From contig NZ_FUZF01000001.1 in the NCBI RefSeq assembly GCF_900168125.1, positions 124,001-188,000 of the forward strand: DNA of 64,000 nucleotides, read 5' to 3'. The notes below the pieces were generated by a model. It worked only from the letters and a program-made list of their open reading frames with translations. It did not search any database and had not been told where the DNA came from. A program made the position numbers and the translations under genes. The DNA is from Sphingobacterium nematocida (GTDB taxonomy: Bacteria; Bacteroidota; Bacteroidia; Sphingobacteriales; Sphingobacteriaceae). This document shows, one piece after another, positions 44,918 to 54,750 of this stretch. How positions within the stretch are numbered: position 1 is the first letter of the stretch; every line of letters starts with the position of its first letter.

Positions 44918-46009
44918 CTAATTAAGTAATGATTTTAACGTATTTTTTAGATTATCGCCTTTGAGATCTATCGCTACGATTTTGCCCTGAGGATCTATTA
45001 GAAAATTTGCTGGTATACCAAATACCTTATATTTCGTCTTCGCCGCTTTGTTTAGATCCTGATTATCTATCGCATTATCCCAATCCGAAGTATGTGCTTC
45101 TACGGCCCGCAACCATTTATCATGATGCTCAGGACGATCGACAGATATCTGTAAAATGTTGAAATTTTTATCCTTATAGGCCTGATACGCCTCTTTCATA
45201 AAAGGTATCTCTTTAATACAGGGCTTGCAATAATGAGCCCAAAACTCCACAAGCACATATCTGCCCTGATAGTCTGACAGGGATATATTTGCTCCGTTAA
45301 CAGATTTTATCGAAAAATTAGGTGCCAAAGATCCTATACCAAAGCTTTTGATCTCTTTAACTTTATTCATTAATAAATTGTGATATCGCTGCTTGATGTT
45401 TGGACCTAACGTATTATAGATTGCCTCTATCTTCTCCATATTGTTTGAAACAAAGTAGGGTGTATGCAGTGACATTATCATCGGTAAAGCCACAAATGAG
45501 GAAGGGTTTTTCTCAATAAAAACAAGGCTCAGACTATCTTCTAGATTTTTTATAGCGGTTGCTGATTGTAATTTTCGCTTCGCAATGGTACGATCTACAA
45601 GTTTTTTAAAGTCTAGATAACCATCATTCGATGGAGTACCTTTTACAACCACATCTGTAAAATCTCTCCCCTTAAAACTTATTTCTCCTTTCTCTACAAA
45701 AATCATCTGACTTGCAGGGATGATTATTTTATTGGTATCACCGGTTTGTAGGGCGATCTGCATCAAGCTATCTTGATTCAGGGACAAAGATGTGTAAATA
45801 GGTTGCTTCACCTTTCCAGTAAGTACAAACTTACCCTTTTTCACTATAGCTTTAATCTTTTGCTGGTCCATATGTATATAAATTTCCCGCCCTTCAAACC
45901 TAGGATCTGTCAGCCTCCCTTTGATGGTAAATTGTTCCTGTGCATATGAATAGTTGCTGATAAGCAGAGAAAACAGCAATGTAGAATAAGTGATTATTTT
46001 ATGATTCAT
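44918..46009 (-). CDS. TlpA-like thioredoxin with DUF4369-type N-terminal domain (CKPC)
   Basis: The 363-residue secreted protein opens FTIKGRLTDPRFEGREIYIHMDQQ (DUF4369 type) and ends in a thioredoxin fold with NISLSDYQGRYVLVEFWAHYCKPC and the cis-proline region VFGIPANFLIDPQGKIVAIDLKG. The usual tryptophan before the active site is replaced by tyrosine (HYCKPC). It is the last gene of the minus-strand TlpA series, separated from its upstream neighbour by a terminator. Confidence 0.9.
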   Translation of the reverse strand: MNHKIITYSTLLFSLLISNYSYAQEQFTIKGRLTDPRFEGREIYIHMDQQKIKAIVKKGKFVLTGKVKQPIYTSLSLNQDSLMQIALQTGDTNKIIIPASQMIFVEKGEISFKGRDFTDVVVKGTPSNDGYLDFKKLVDRTIAKRKLQSATAIKNLEDSLSLVFIEKNPSSFVALPMIMSLHTPYFVSNNMEKIEAIYNTLGPNIKQRYHNLLMNKVKEIKSFGIGSLAPNFSIKSVNGANISLSDYQGRYVLVEFWAHYCKPCIKEIPFMKEAYQAYKDKNFNILQISVDRPEHHDKWLRAVEAHTSDWDNAIDNQDLNKAAKTKYKVFGIPANFLIDPQGKIVAIDLKGDNLKNTLKSLLN

Positions 46010-46028
46010 TTTTTAATTGATTTAAAAA

Positions 46029-46053
46029 GGACTGCCAGCGGTTTGAGCAGTCC
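46029..46053 (-). terminator. Terminator between two TlpA genes
   Basis: On the minus strand GGACTGC pairs with GCAGTCC over an 11-base loop and is followed by five T residues. It lies just after the stop of the gene at 46075-47208. Confidence 0.75.
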
Positions 46054-46074
46054 CCTACCATATAGTTTGTTTGA

Positions 46075-47208
46075 TTAATTGTTTGGCGATTGATATAATT
46101 TACCGACAAAATCATAAAGCTTCTGCCCTTTCAGGTTTATTGCTACGACCTTGCCTTTTTTGTCCAATAGCACATTTTGAGGTACAGACCGAACGTTGTA
46201 TAGTTTCGCTACCGGTTCATCCCAATACATTAAACTAGATACGTGGTACCAAGGCATACTATCCGCTTCGATTGCTTCCAACCATTTTGCTTTATCCTTA
46301 TCTAACGATACACTCAGCACTGAAAAGCCCTTATCTTTGTAAGCATTGAATGCTTTGACCACATTGGGGTTTTCCTTGCGACAAGGGCCGCACCAGCTTG
46401 CCCAAAAGTCCAATAATACGTATTCGTGTTTAGCCAAAATATCCTGCATGCGCAACTGTTTACCTTCTGGGTTTGTAGACGTAAAATCAATGTAATTGGT
46501 TAATACAGATAATCCTTGCGCTTGTTGGAGAGCGGTTGCTATCTCTTTCCCAATCACTGTCTGACGAAGCGATGGACTTAAAATCTCAAAATAGGCGATT
46601 TTCTTATCATTTTTTATGCTATTATTATTTAGCGGGTGATTTCTAAACGATAGCAGTGAAACAATAGACTTGGGATTGTCGGTCATAAATTGAAATATCA
46701 ACTCATTGTTGAGATTAGTTGCCTTTGCGACTTGATCATCAACAATTTTGAAATATTGATTTCTTTCACTCTCGTCTTTAATCGCGAATCCTTTGAAAAA
46801 GGCTTTGGTGAGCTGATAGGAATTTTCTTTTATTTGTGTAGCTAACTTATGATATGCTACAACGTCTGCATCCCCCCTAATCTTCGCATTATGCAGGGAA
46901 TCGGTGCTGCTTATCTTTATTTTACCATTTTTAAGCAATAAACTTACCCATTCTAATTGTTGCATATCTCCCGATCTAATCTCTGCGATCGACGGGCTAC
47001 TAAGGTCTCCTTTAAATTGGAAATTACCCCGTTGTACTAAGGCACTATCTTTCATTAATTTGTTGTCAACGGCATAATTTAAAAACAATTTTTTACCATT
47101 GTACTTTTCGGGCAATTTTCCTTCTACCTGAAAGTGTCCCATTTGGCCAAGTGCTGCAAGTGGCGCAAGGAACACGATAAGTGCACATAACTTATTTTGT
47201 ATGTTCAT
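46075..47208 (-). CDS. TlpA-like thioredoxin (CGPC) with DUF4369-type N-terminal domain
   Basis: The 377-residue secreted protein has a DUF4369-type domain (FQVEGKLPEKYNGKKLFLNY) and a helical linker. The thioredoxin domain has LLDFWASWCGPC and a cis-proline region (VRSVPQNVLLDKKGKVVAINLKG). A terminator upstream (47299-47324) and one downstream suggest it is a transcript of its own or is poorly read through. Confidence 0.91.
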   Translation of the reverse strand: MNIQNKLCALIVFLAPLAALGQMGHFQVEGKLPEKYNGKKLFLNYAVDNKLMKDSALVQRGNFQFKGDLSSPSIAEIRSGDMQQLEWVSLLLKNGKIKISSTDSLHNAKIRGDADVVAYHKLATQIKENSYQLTKAFFKGFAIKDESERNQYFKIVDDQVAKATNLNNELIFQFMTDNPKSIVSLLSFRNHPLNNNSIKNDKKIAYFEILSPSLRQTVIGKEIATALQQAQGLSVLTNYIDFTSTNPEGKQLRMQDILAKHEYVLLDFWASWCGPCRKENPNVVKAFNAYKDKGFSVLSVSLDKDKAKWLEAIEADSMPWYHVSSLMYWDEPVAKLYNVRSVPQNVLLDKKGKVVAINLKGQKLYDFVGKLYQSPNN

Positions 47209-47298
47209 AATTAATTCTTTACTAATAAAGACTCCTGTTTTTGAAAAGAGGGTGAGTGTATATAATAAAAATTAATAATCTGCTAGGCCTAAAAGACA

Positions 47299-47324
47299 AA
47301 AAGGTTGTCCTTAGACAACCTTTT
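47299..47324 (-). terminator. Terminator inside the TlpA series
   Basis: AAAAGGTTGTC and GACAACCTTTT pair perfectly over a four-base loop, just after the stop of the gene at 47356-48600 on the minus strand. Confidence 0.82.
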
Positions 47325-47355
47325 CTGTAACATAAAAATAAAATAATATAAAGGG

Positions 47356-48600
47356 TTAATTGGCTTCTAGTAATTCGGCTATTTTGCTTTCAAGTTGGGC
47401 TGCACTGGCTCCTCCCTGGTATACCTCTATTTTATTCAGGTTTTTATCCAGCAATATCTTGGTCGGAAATATGGCAATAGTGAATTCCTTGACGGCGTCA
47501 AAAGATTCAACCCCCTCGTTGTTCAAAAGCTGAATCCAGGTCATTTTATCTTGTGTTACAGCCTTTTTCCATTTTTCGCGCATTACATCCATTGCTGCTG
47601 GCGCTTCCTGCGAAACGCTGATAATCTCCAACCCCTTGTCCTTATATTTGGCGTACATCTCCACTAACTTGGGATGCGAAGCCCGGCAAGGTAGACACCA
47701 GCTTCCCCAAAAATCCAGCAAAATATATTTTGCATGCATTTTAGATAGGTCATATGGTTTACCATCGATTGTATTTTTTTGCAACAGTTCCTTGACTTTA
47801 GCAGCGTAGTCCGATCGGCTTGATGCAAGATGCTCTTCTACCCGACCTTGCAAACGGACAATATTTGGTAAATCCTCTTCAAACGAACCAATATCGGTAA
47901 CTGAAAAAACGCCTATCTCTGTTGCTTTGGCTAGGACATCAAATGCCTTATGAGGCTCATCCACGCACGATAATGCCAACGCAAATTGATAAGAAAGCGA
48001 ACCTTTAATCCCTTCAGATGACTCATTAAATTTACAGGTCAGATCTTGCGGAAAATAATTTCCCTGTGCTTTGTACCAAGGCTCAATATACCGTATCCAT
48101 AAAACTGGATTTTCCATAACTTTTGTCGCACGTACATATAAAGCCACCAACTCAGAATACAAGTTGATTTCGTCATTGCCCCAACGCTGCAAGAGGAGAA
48201 GACTATCCAGCTGTGGGCGCACCATGGCCACAAAATTACTGGAAGATGTCTTTTTGGCTAGGATTTCGTAAGCCGATGCGATGGCGATACGTCGCATGGT
48301 CGGAGCCCTCATTTTTGAAACCCAGCCCTGAAATTCTGCCACCTTACCTTGCTGTGCAAAGTAAACAACAAAATCACGTTGCATCCCAGCAATAGTAAGC
48401 TCCGCATATTTTCCTTTCAAAAATACAGGCTCTTTTAACAAACGGTGATAGATATCAAGCTTGGTTTGATAATCGCTTTCATTTCGAAAGCGCACTTTTT
48501 CGGCTACGACAGCAGTCGAATCCAAAGGAACATGCTGCGCCCACAACGGCGAAAAAGCAATCCCTAATAATAGTAAAGAGGTAAAAATATATTTTCTCAT
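47356..48600 (-). CDS. TlpA-like thioredoxin (CLPC) with long helical N-terminal region
   Basis: The 414-residue secreted protein (MRKYIFTSLLLLGIAFSPLWAQ) has about 240 residues of helical, TPR-like sequence instead of a DUF4369 domain. The thioredoxin domain contains YILLDFWGSWCLPCRASHPKL and EFTIAIFPTKILLDKNL. The 4-base gap to the upstream TlpA gene shows an operon. The N-terminal region may bind partner proteins or peptides. Confidence 0.88.
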   Translation of the reverse strand: MRKYIFTSLLLLGIAFSPLWAQHVPLDSTAVVAEKVRFRNESDYQTKLDIYHRLLKEPVFLKGKYAELTIAGMQRDFVVYFAQQGKVAEFQGWVSKMRAPTMRRIAIASAYEILAKKTSSSNFVAMVRPQLDSLLLLQRWGNDEINLYSELVALYVRATKVMENPVLWIRYIEPWYKAQGNYFPQDLTCKFNESSEGIKGSLSYQFALALSCVDEPHKAFDVLAKATEIGVFSVTDIGSFEEDLPNIVRLQGRVEEHLASSRSDYAAKVKELLQKNTIDGKPYDLSKMHAKYILLDFWGSWCLPCRASHPKLVEMYAKYKDKGLEIISVSQEAPAAMDVMREKWKKAVTQDKMTWIQLLNNEGVESFDAVKEFTIAIFPTKILLDKNLNKIEVYQGGASAAQLESKIAELLEAN

Positions 48601-48604
48601 CAGA

Positions 48605-49744
48605 TTATCGTGTTAATGCAAGCTTGACAGCTTCATACAATTTGTCTCCACGCAGTCCTCTACCGATTATACGGCCAGCCGAATCCAATAGGAAAGAATC
48701 TGGCACACCACTGATACCGAATTGTTTGACAATCGGTTCATCCCAATACTTAAGACTTGAAACGTGATACCATGGCAACTGATCCTGACGGATTGCATTT
48801 TTCCATGCCGCCTCACTACGGTCTAAAGAAACCGCTATTATATTAAAACCCTTGTCATGGAATTCGCCATATACTTTTCTCAAATTTGGATTCTCCGCAC
48901 GGCATGGCTTACACCAACTGGCCCAGAAGTCTACTAAGGTTAGTCTACCTTTAGCTTTGACCTCTCCCAATGTCAACGGTTTTCTAGATGTATCTAAAGA
49001 AGTGAATTCTTCTAGAAGGGTGCCCAAACTAGTTTTCATACCAATCCGAAAACTTTCGGCAATAGTTAATCCTGCTTCGGTTTGCTTAACAGATTCATTT
49101 AACCCTTGAAATAATTTGAATACTTCGGCATTCGAATAAGAAGTACCATCCAATTGCTTAATAACCTCTAGTGCTATCAAAGAGTTAGGATTTTCAGTTA
49201 TAAATTTCTGGCATGTAGCTCGAAAATCTTCAACTAAATGCTGATTCTCTTCTTCAATCTCATCTAGATCTTGCTTACTACCACCACTTCGTAATATATC
49301 CTGAGCTTTAATTCTTATAGCTACCATTTTCTCGCGGAGTGGATTGACTTCCTTTTTAAACTTTTCAAAATCCATGGTAGTGGCAGGGCCTGTAATCTGT
49401 GCTAACCGCAAAGAGTCGCTATGTGTTATGAAAATCTCCCCCTTATCAATATAGAAACGGCAGTGATCTTTTTGCTTGTTTTCTAAAGGGGGCTCATAAG
49501 ATAACCCAACCTCTACTGGAACCACAAAGCTTCTTTTATATTTGAACTTACCATTTTTAACCAAAATAGTGTCAACAATGAGCTCACCCTCGGATAACAT
49601 TCGAAACACAACATCGCGCGTTTTGGGCCAGTTTTTGAATGAACCTTTGATAATAACTTCTTGATCCTGACCATGTACTTGACATATAAAGAGAAGGCAA
49701 AGTATACTTAATAAAATTCTTAATTGTTGCTTAATAACCATCAT
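48605..49744 (-). CDS. TlpA-like thioredoxin (CKPC) with DUF4369-type N-terminal domain
   Basis: The 379-residue secreted protein has a DUF4369-type domain (VIIKGSFKNWPKTRDVVFRML) and a thioredoxin domain with LVDFWASWCKPCRAENPNL and GISGVPDSFLLDSAGRIIGRGLRG. Its start overlaps the end of SusD by 14 bases, so translation is likely coupled to it. Confidence 0.91.
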   Translation of the reverse strand: MMVIKQQLRILLSILCLLFICQVHGQDQEVIIKGSFKNWPKTRDVVFRMLSEGELIVDTILVKNGKFKYKRSFVVPVEVGLSYEPPLENKQKDHCRFYIDKGEIFITHSDSLRLAQITGPATTMDFEKFKKEVNPLREKMVAIRIKAQDILRSGGSKQDLDEIEEENQHLVEDFRATCQKFITENPNSLIALEVIKQLDGTSYSNAEVFKLFQGLNESVKQTEAGLTIAESFRIGMKTSLGTLLEEFTSLDTSRKPLTLGEVKAKGRLTLVDFWASWCKPCRAENPNLRKVYGEFHDKGFNIIAVSLDRSEAAWKNAIRQDQLPWYHVSSLKYWDEPIVKQFGISGVPDSFLLDSAGRIIGRGLRGDKLYEAVKLALTR

Positions 49745-51158
49745 TTTGTGTAAGTTTAGTATTCAACTCTAAATCATTTAAAGGGATAGGGAAATAGGCA
49801 TCGGTCTCTTGGATATTAGGTTTACGATCTCCAAAGAAATCTTTCAACGATATCCCGGAGCGTTTGGCATCAAACCACCGATGTCCATTCTCGGCAAATA
49901 ACTCCCGCATACGTTCTGCATATATAAAATCAACTAGCGCTGCTTTTTGAATAGTAGGCTGCATTACCGCTAATGTCTGAAAAACCGCATCAGCATCGGA
50001 TTTAGCTCCCGCACGCATACGAATCCTATCGACGTCGGCCACAGCTTCTTCGAGTTGCCCCAGCTGTGCACGAGCTTCAGCACGTATCAGAAAAAGTTCT
50101 GCTAATCGTAACGGTGTGGAAGCTTCTTTCACCGCATTCGCTTCGGTATTGCCCGTTAAGCGCAATTTACGTGGTGCCCGTGTCCCAGCAGCTGTACCTG
50201 TCCCCAGCTTCATCCACTCCGTCAGGCGCAGATCTGTAGTGGCAAATTGGCTTATAAAATAAGGCGTCAAGCGGTAACTCGGATTGGTATAAATGGTCGA
50301 TCCACTGGACATCAATGACGCTTCAGCCGAATATAGGTTACTTCCCGGATTATCCAACTGCCAGATGGCTTCCCTCGAATTAGCTTGAAATGTCTTTAAC
50401 AAAGGTTCTAGTACAAACGCATCCGAATTAATTACATCAGTTGCTTCTTGTGCGCTCTGCTCCCATTTCCTTTGGTATAAATACACACGCGCTAATAACG
50501 CCTTCGCTGCCCAGTGATTCGTCCGAAAGCGTTTTCCTACGGCCGGGGCTTCTGGTTTTAACAATTTAATTGCTTGTTTCAGATCTAGTTCCACTTGCTG
50601 GTAAATAGTCTCCTGCGCTGTTTTTGCTAACTGTGAATGTTGCGTATGTTCCGAACTTAGGGGCATCGGTACATCCTTAAAAACATTTGTTAAATAGAAG
50701 TAAGACAATCCGCGGATAAACAAGGCCTCGCCTGTGAATTGATTTTTCTTAATGTCCGGGAGCTTATCCGACCTATCCACCCCTTCAATAAATCGATTAC
50801 ATTGATAAATGTAAGAATACCATGCTGCCCATTGTTGCGCGGTAGCACTTATCTCTGCATTGAGATTATTGTCGAGGATCAACTGTTGATCTGCACTATA
50901 AGACGGGCGGATTAGCTCATCTGCAGACATCCCTAATAATCCGCCCATATGACCAATTAATGGGCTAATTTTACCTGAAAAACCACCTGCTGTCATACTT
51001 TGATAAATGCCCCGCAAGGCCGCTTCCGTCGTTTCTTCACTTTCAAATACCTTTTCAGCATCGTAGACTGCTGACGGAATTTTTACATCGATCATTTTTT
51101 CGCATGCCCCGAGTAGCAACAAAAGAGCTAATGGGGCTAATTTAATATATCTTGTCAT
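49731..51158 (-). CDS. SusD/RagB-like outer-membrane lipoprotein
   Basis: The 475-residue lipoprotein (LALLLLLGAC, Cys19) begins EKMIDVKIPSAVYDAEKVF and shows the SusD repeat region (LFIRGLSYFYLTNVFKDVPMPL) and C-terminal part (FIYAERMRELFAENGHRWFDAKRSG, then YFPIPLNDLELN). It lies 18 bases after SusC. It is the surface binding subunit for the TlpA-rich locus. Confidence 0.93.
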   Translation of the reverse strand: MTRYIKLAPLALLLLLGACEKMIDVKIPSAVYDAEKVFESEETTEAALRGIYQSMTAGGFSGKISPLIGHMGGLLGMSADELIRPSYSADQQLILDNNLNAEISATAQQWAAWYSYIYQCNRFIEGVDRSDKLPDIKKNQFTGEALFIRGLSYFYLTNVFKDVPMPLSSEHTQHSQLAKTAQETIYQQVELDLKQAIKLLKPEAPAVGKRFRTNHWAAKALLARVYLYQRKWEQSAQEATDVINSDAFVLEPLLKTFQANSREAIWQLDNPGSNLYSAEASLMSSGSTIYTNPSYRLTPYFISQFATTDLRLTEWMKLGTGTAAGTRAPRKLRLTGNTEANAVKEASTPLRLAELFLIRAEARAQLGQLEEAVADVDRIRMRAGAKSDADAVFQTLAVMQPTIQKAALVDFIYAERMRELFAENGHRWFDAKRSGISLKDFFGDRKPNIQETDAYFPIPLNDLELNTKLTQNDGY

Positions 51159-51176
51159 TTTGAATAGTATTAAAAC

Positions 51177-54100
51177 TTACAAACTCAATTGTAAACCAAA
51201 CACGTAGGTTCTCAAAGGTGCAAGTCGATTAATAAATACCGTTTGGGGATCATTGCCACGGAAAGGGGAAAATGTAAAAAGGTTCTGTCCCTGCATAAAT
51301 ACATTCATTTGCTTTACTCCAGATTTCTTTATCCATGTATTGGGTAGCCTATACATCAATTCCACTGTCCGTAGCCGGGCGTAAAAAATATTATCCCATT
51401 TGGCATCCGAACTTGAGCTCGCGTAGTTACCTGTTAACGAATTGGAGGATGAACTGTTGGTTGTGAATCGTTGCACATCGGTCATATCGCCTTCCTTTTG
51501 CCATCTGCGTAAGACATACGTGGGCATATTCTTAATCCCCCCTACCGGATCATTCTGGGGAATGGTTCGCCAGTTCTGTGTCCATTGTTTCGTAAAATTG
51601 AAGAAAAGACTCAGGGCAAAATTTTTGTACCTAAAGTCATTTTGCATACCCCCATAAAATGAAGGCTCTGTATCAAAATTCGGTGATAAATCACCATTCA
51701 GATTCGTCACCTCAAATTTGCCACTGCCATTCAGATCTTCGACCTGATACAAGCCTGTCGTAGGATCTACACCTAAAAAATTTCCTATATACACCAAATC
51801 CAAAGAACGACCGATGATGTAACGGTTGGCATAACTGGAGTTTTCTAAGTCCGGATAAGCAACCAATTTATTACTGGGCAAGGTGATATTAAATGATGTA
51901 CGCCACTCAAAATCTTTTCGCAAAAAGTTTTTGCTGCTCCATGTCAGTTCAAGGCCTTGATTCTGCACCACTACATCTTTCAGGTTGGCAGTTACCGTAT
52001 TAAAACCAGATGTATAAGCCAATGGATATTGCACCAACGGATCGTTGGAGCGGTTCCTATACCATGCTGCACCAAAAATAATCCGGTCTTTTATAAAACC
52101 TAAATCTAAGGCTACCTCTAATTTTTTATTTCTTTCCCAATGTAAATCCGACTTAAAAAGTGAAGTTGGAGACAAAGCCAACTGTCCACCGTACGTCGGC
52201 CCCCATACATCGGAGCTATATAAATCCCGATATTTATAATCACCGATTTTATCATTTCCGGTTATACCGTAACTTGCTCTTAACTTACCGAAGCTTACTA
52301 TTTCATTGAGCTCTTTAAAGAAGGACTCATTACTAAATATCCAGGCAGCACCTAAGGCGCCAAAATTGGAGAATCTATAATTCGGTCCAAAGCGACTCGA
52401 ACCATCGCGTCGCCACGATAAATTAAGCAAATAAGAATTGTTTAAATTGTAACTTACCCGACCAAAGAGGGCGGTATATTTGTACTCACTATCACCACTA
52501 CTGGGGTTAATAAAACCACCGCTCGGAATGCCGATCAAGGTACCTAGAAAGTCATCACTCGGATAGTCTTTGATCGAGAAGGACATCCTATCATTCCTTT
52601 GATATTGTATGGTACCTCCAAAAAGCCCCACAAAATTGCCGATTTTGGTATTCTTTTTATAATGAAGCTGAGGTTCAAAAATCCAGCTGCTAAATTCTGT
52701 CTTTCCAAACTGCGACATAGCGGAACGTGTATCTAGCGGGTTTTGAGCAGTTAGCGGAGTGTTTCGGATTTCATCTGTAAAAGTGCGGTTGTAACCAATG
52801 CTAGCTTTCAATTCCAAAGATTCCAGCACTTTATATCCCATCAATGCGTTGCTCATTAGATTGCTAGTCTTGGCACTGTAAGTCTTTAGCAAGCCTGCCA
52901 GTGGATTTTCAGTTTTGATATCTCCTTCATTCCAAGCAATACTACCATCCTCATTCCACAATTTATAGTGTGGTGGCAGTGTTAAGTAAAACGCTAAATC
53001 AGTGCCTGGAGCCTGATTGTTCGTAAACGAATAATTACCTCTAAAGTCCGCTGTAAACTTTCGATTCGGTGATGTAGCCGACGCATTAATATAGCCATTA
53101 GCCCGTTTGTTGGGCGCTAAATCAGTAAAATTAGGATAGACGTCCGACTCCCGGAAATAAGACCCACCGACACTAAATCGTGCAAACTCAGTTCCACCCG
53201 ACATACTTCCTTCGATAGTCGAATATGCCGAAGTTCCGCCGATCAATTGATCAACCAAATCATTACGCGTTGTATCCCAGAGCAGGATATCGTACGCATT
53301 AGCATTCGTCATCGCTTTATTGTCATTGGCAAAAGCCTCTCTACGCATCATCAAATAATCTTTCGTAGATAACAGATCAGGTTTTTGGGCTTTACTAAAA
53401 CCGGTTACCGCCCGCATATTAACAGACATACCACCGGCTTTACCTTTTTTTGTCGTGATAATAATGACACCTGAAGCTCCCCTGCTTCCATATATAGCTG
53501 TAGCATCCGCATCTTTTAAGACGTCTATGCTTTCAATATCACCGGCATTGATAGTGGCAAAAGGACTCAATCCGTTCAAACTAACACCGGATATGGCGGA
53601 GGTCAGGTTGTTTAAGTTTTCGTTGCCACTGGCCATAGGTACACCATCAATGATAATTAGTGGATTTTCGTCTGCGCCCACTGTACCATCAATCTGTGTG
53701 CGGCCGCGTATCTGCAATTTTACCGTCGAGCCAGGCACACCACTGGTCTGGTTCACAATCATTCCCGGTACACGGCCTTCCAGCGCAGCAATCGGATTCA
53801 TAATAGGCGTACGGCTGATATCTTCTCCACTGACAGTGATTACATTACCTGTATTCAAGCGCTTGGAGGTCGTTCCGTAGGCAATCACCTGTGTTTCATC
53901 CAACGTAGATTCTGTGGGACGCATACGAATAATCATATTTTGGCTGCTCACCTGCAGTTCCTGTGAGGTGTAGCCCAAAAACTGTACGATGATACGATCA
54001 CCATTTTCGACACCCTTTAGTACAAATTGTCCGTGCTGATTAGCTACAGCTCCTTGTTTGCCATCTTTCGTACGTACAGTAGCTCCCGCCAACGGTTTGC

Positions 54101-54539
54101 CTGTTACATCAACTACTACCCCTTTTATTTCGTTTTGTTGTTCTACCCCATTGTCCGATACCATGGTTACGGGGCGAACAGCATGTGAGGTCTGTAGTTT
54201 CTGCGGCACATGCTCCAGCACAAAAATTGTTTTATTTTCAATTTTATACTGTAGTGGCTGATTTTGAAAAATCTGGCGCAGCGCTTCATCCATTTCGGTA
54301 GATCTTAGGTCTACCGTAACAGGTTTCGCCTTGCGCAGTATCTCGGCGTCTACCACAAAAGCGAAGTCGCTTTGCTGCCGCAACCGCTTTATGACAGTTA
54401 CCAAGCTCTCTTTCTGTGCGCGTATAGTGACCTGCTGTGAAAACCCGGCACTAAAGGCGGTAGTAGTGAAAACCAATAAAAAACATAGTGTTAATTTCAT
54501 AATCCTCCAGATAAGATAGGATGTATTATCGTATTTCAT
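51177..54539 (-). CDS. SusC/RagA-like TonB-dependent transporter with STN domain
   Basis: The protein has about 1120 residues. The start at 54539 (MKYDNTSYLIWRIMKLTLC) gives a signal peptide ending in AGFSQ; an ATG at 54563 is also in frame. The STN domain (LVTVIKRLRQQSDFAFVVDAEIL, then MDEALRQIFQNQPLQYKIENKTIFVLE) is followed by the regulatory-like domain (GVVVDVTGKPLAGATVRTKDG), the plug (LIIIDGVPMASGNENL, then IDVLKDADATAIYGSRGASGVIIITTKK) and the barrel. It is controlled by the sigma/FecR pair upstream and imports the substrate bound by SusD. Confidence 0.93.
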   Translation of the reverse strand: MKYDNTSYLIWRIMKLTLCFLLVFTTTAFSAGFSQQVTIRAQKESLVTVIKRLRQQSDFAFVVDAEILRKAKPVTVDLRSTEMDEALRQIFQNQPLQYKIENKTIFVLEHVPQKLQTSHAVRPVTMVSDNGVEQQNEIKGVVVDVTGKPLAGATVRTKDGKQGAVANQHGQFVLKGVENGDRIIVQFLGYTSQELQVSSQNMIIRMRPTESTLDETQVIAYGTTSKRLNTGNVITVSGEDISRTPIMNPIAALEGRVPGMIVNQTSGVPGSTVKLQIRGRTQIDGTVGADENPLIIIDGVPMASGNENLNNLTSAISGVSLNGLSPFATINAGDIESIDVLKDADATAIYGSRGASGVIIITTKKGKAGGMSVNMRAVTGFSKAQKPDLLSTKDYLMMRREAFANDNKAMTNANAYDILLWDTTRNDLVDQLIGGTSAYSTIEGSMSGGTEFARFSVGGSYFRESDVYPNFTDLAPNKRANGYINASATSPNRKFTADFRGNYSFTNNQAPGTDLAFYLTLPPHYKLWNEDGSIAWNEGDIKTENPLAGLLKTYSAKTSNLMSNALMGYKVLESLELKASIGYNRTFTDEIRNTPLTAQNPLDTRSAMSQFGKTEFSSWIFEPQLHYKKNTKIGNFVGLFGGTIQYQRNDRMSFSIKDYPSDDFLGTLIGIPSGGFINPSSGDSEYKYTALFGRVSYNLNNSYLLNLSWRRDGSSRFGPNYRFSNFGALGAAWIFSNESFFKELNEIVSFGKLRASYGITGNDKIGDYKYRDLYSSDVWGPTYGGQLALSPTSLFKSDLHWERNKKLEVALDLGFIKDRIIFGAAWYRNRSNDPLVQYPLAYTSGFNTVTANLKDVVVQNQGLELTWSSKNFLRKDFEWRTSFNITLPSNKLVAYPDLENSSYANRYIIGRSLDLVYIGNFLGVDPTTGLYQVEDLNGSGKFEVTNLNGDLSPNFDTEPSFYGGMQNDFRYKNFALSLFFNFTKQWTQNWRTIPQNDPVGGIKNMPTYVLRRWQKEGDMTDVQRFTTNSSSSNSLTGNYASSSSDAKWDNIFYARLRTVELMYRLPNTWIKKSGVKQMNVFMQGQNLFTFSPFRGNDPQTVFINRLAPLRTYVFGLQLSL

Positions 54540-54694
54540 GAATTCATTTGTTGTGATACACAACCAATAAGGCAGTCATGCATATGCGGCAGCATGTTGC
54601 ATATAAAGGATTTATCCTTTAGATTTGTATCAGTTGGTTAATTATTAAATTAGTAAATCTAGCAGATTTCATTGATTGACTACCTACTGTTATT

Positions 54695-54720
54695 ACCGGG
54701 GTTGTTAGCGCAACCCCGGT
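54695..54720 (-). terminator. Hairpin between FecR and SusC genes
   Basis: ACCGGGGTTG pairs with CAACCCCGGT over a 6-base loop, 30 bases after the FecR stop on the minus strand. It may attenuate transcription into SusC. Confidence 0.7.
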
Positions 54721-54750
54721 TACTTTTCATAGGTAGACATAGTTGGTTTA

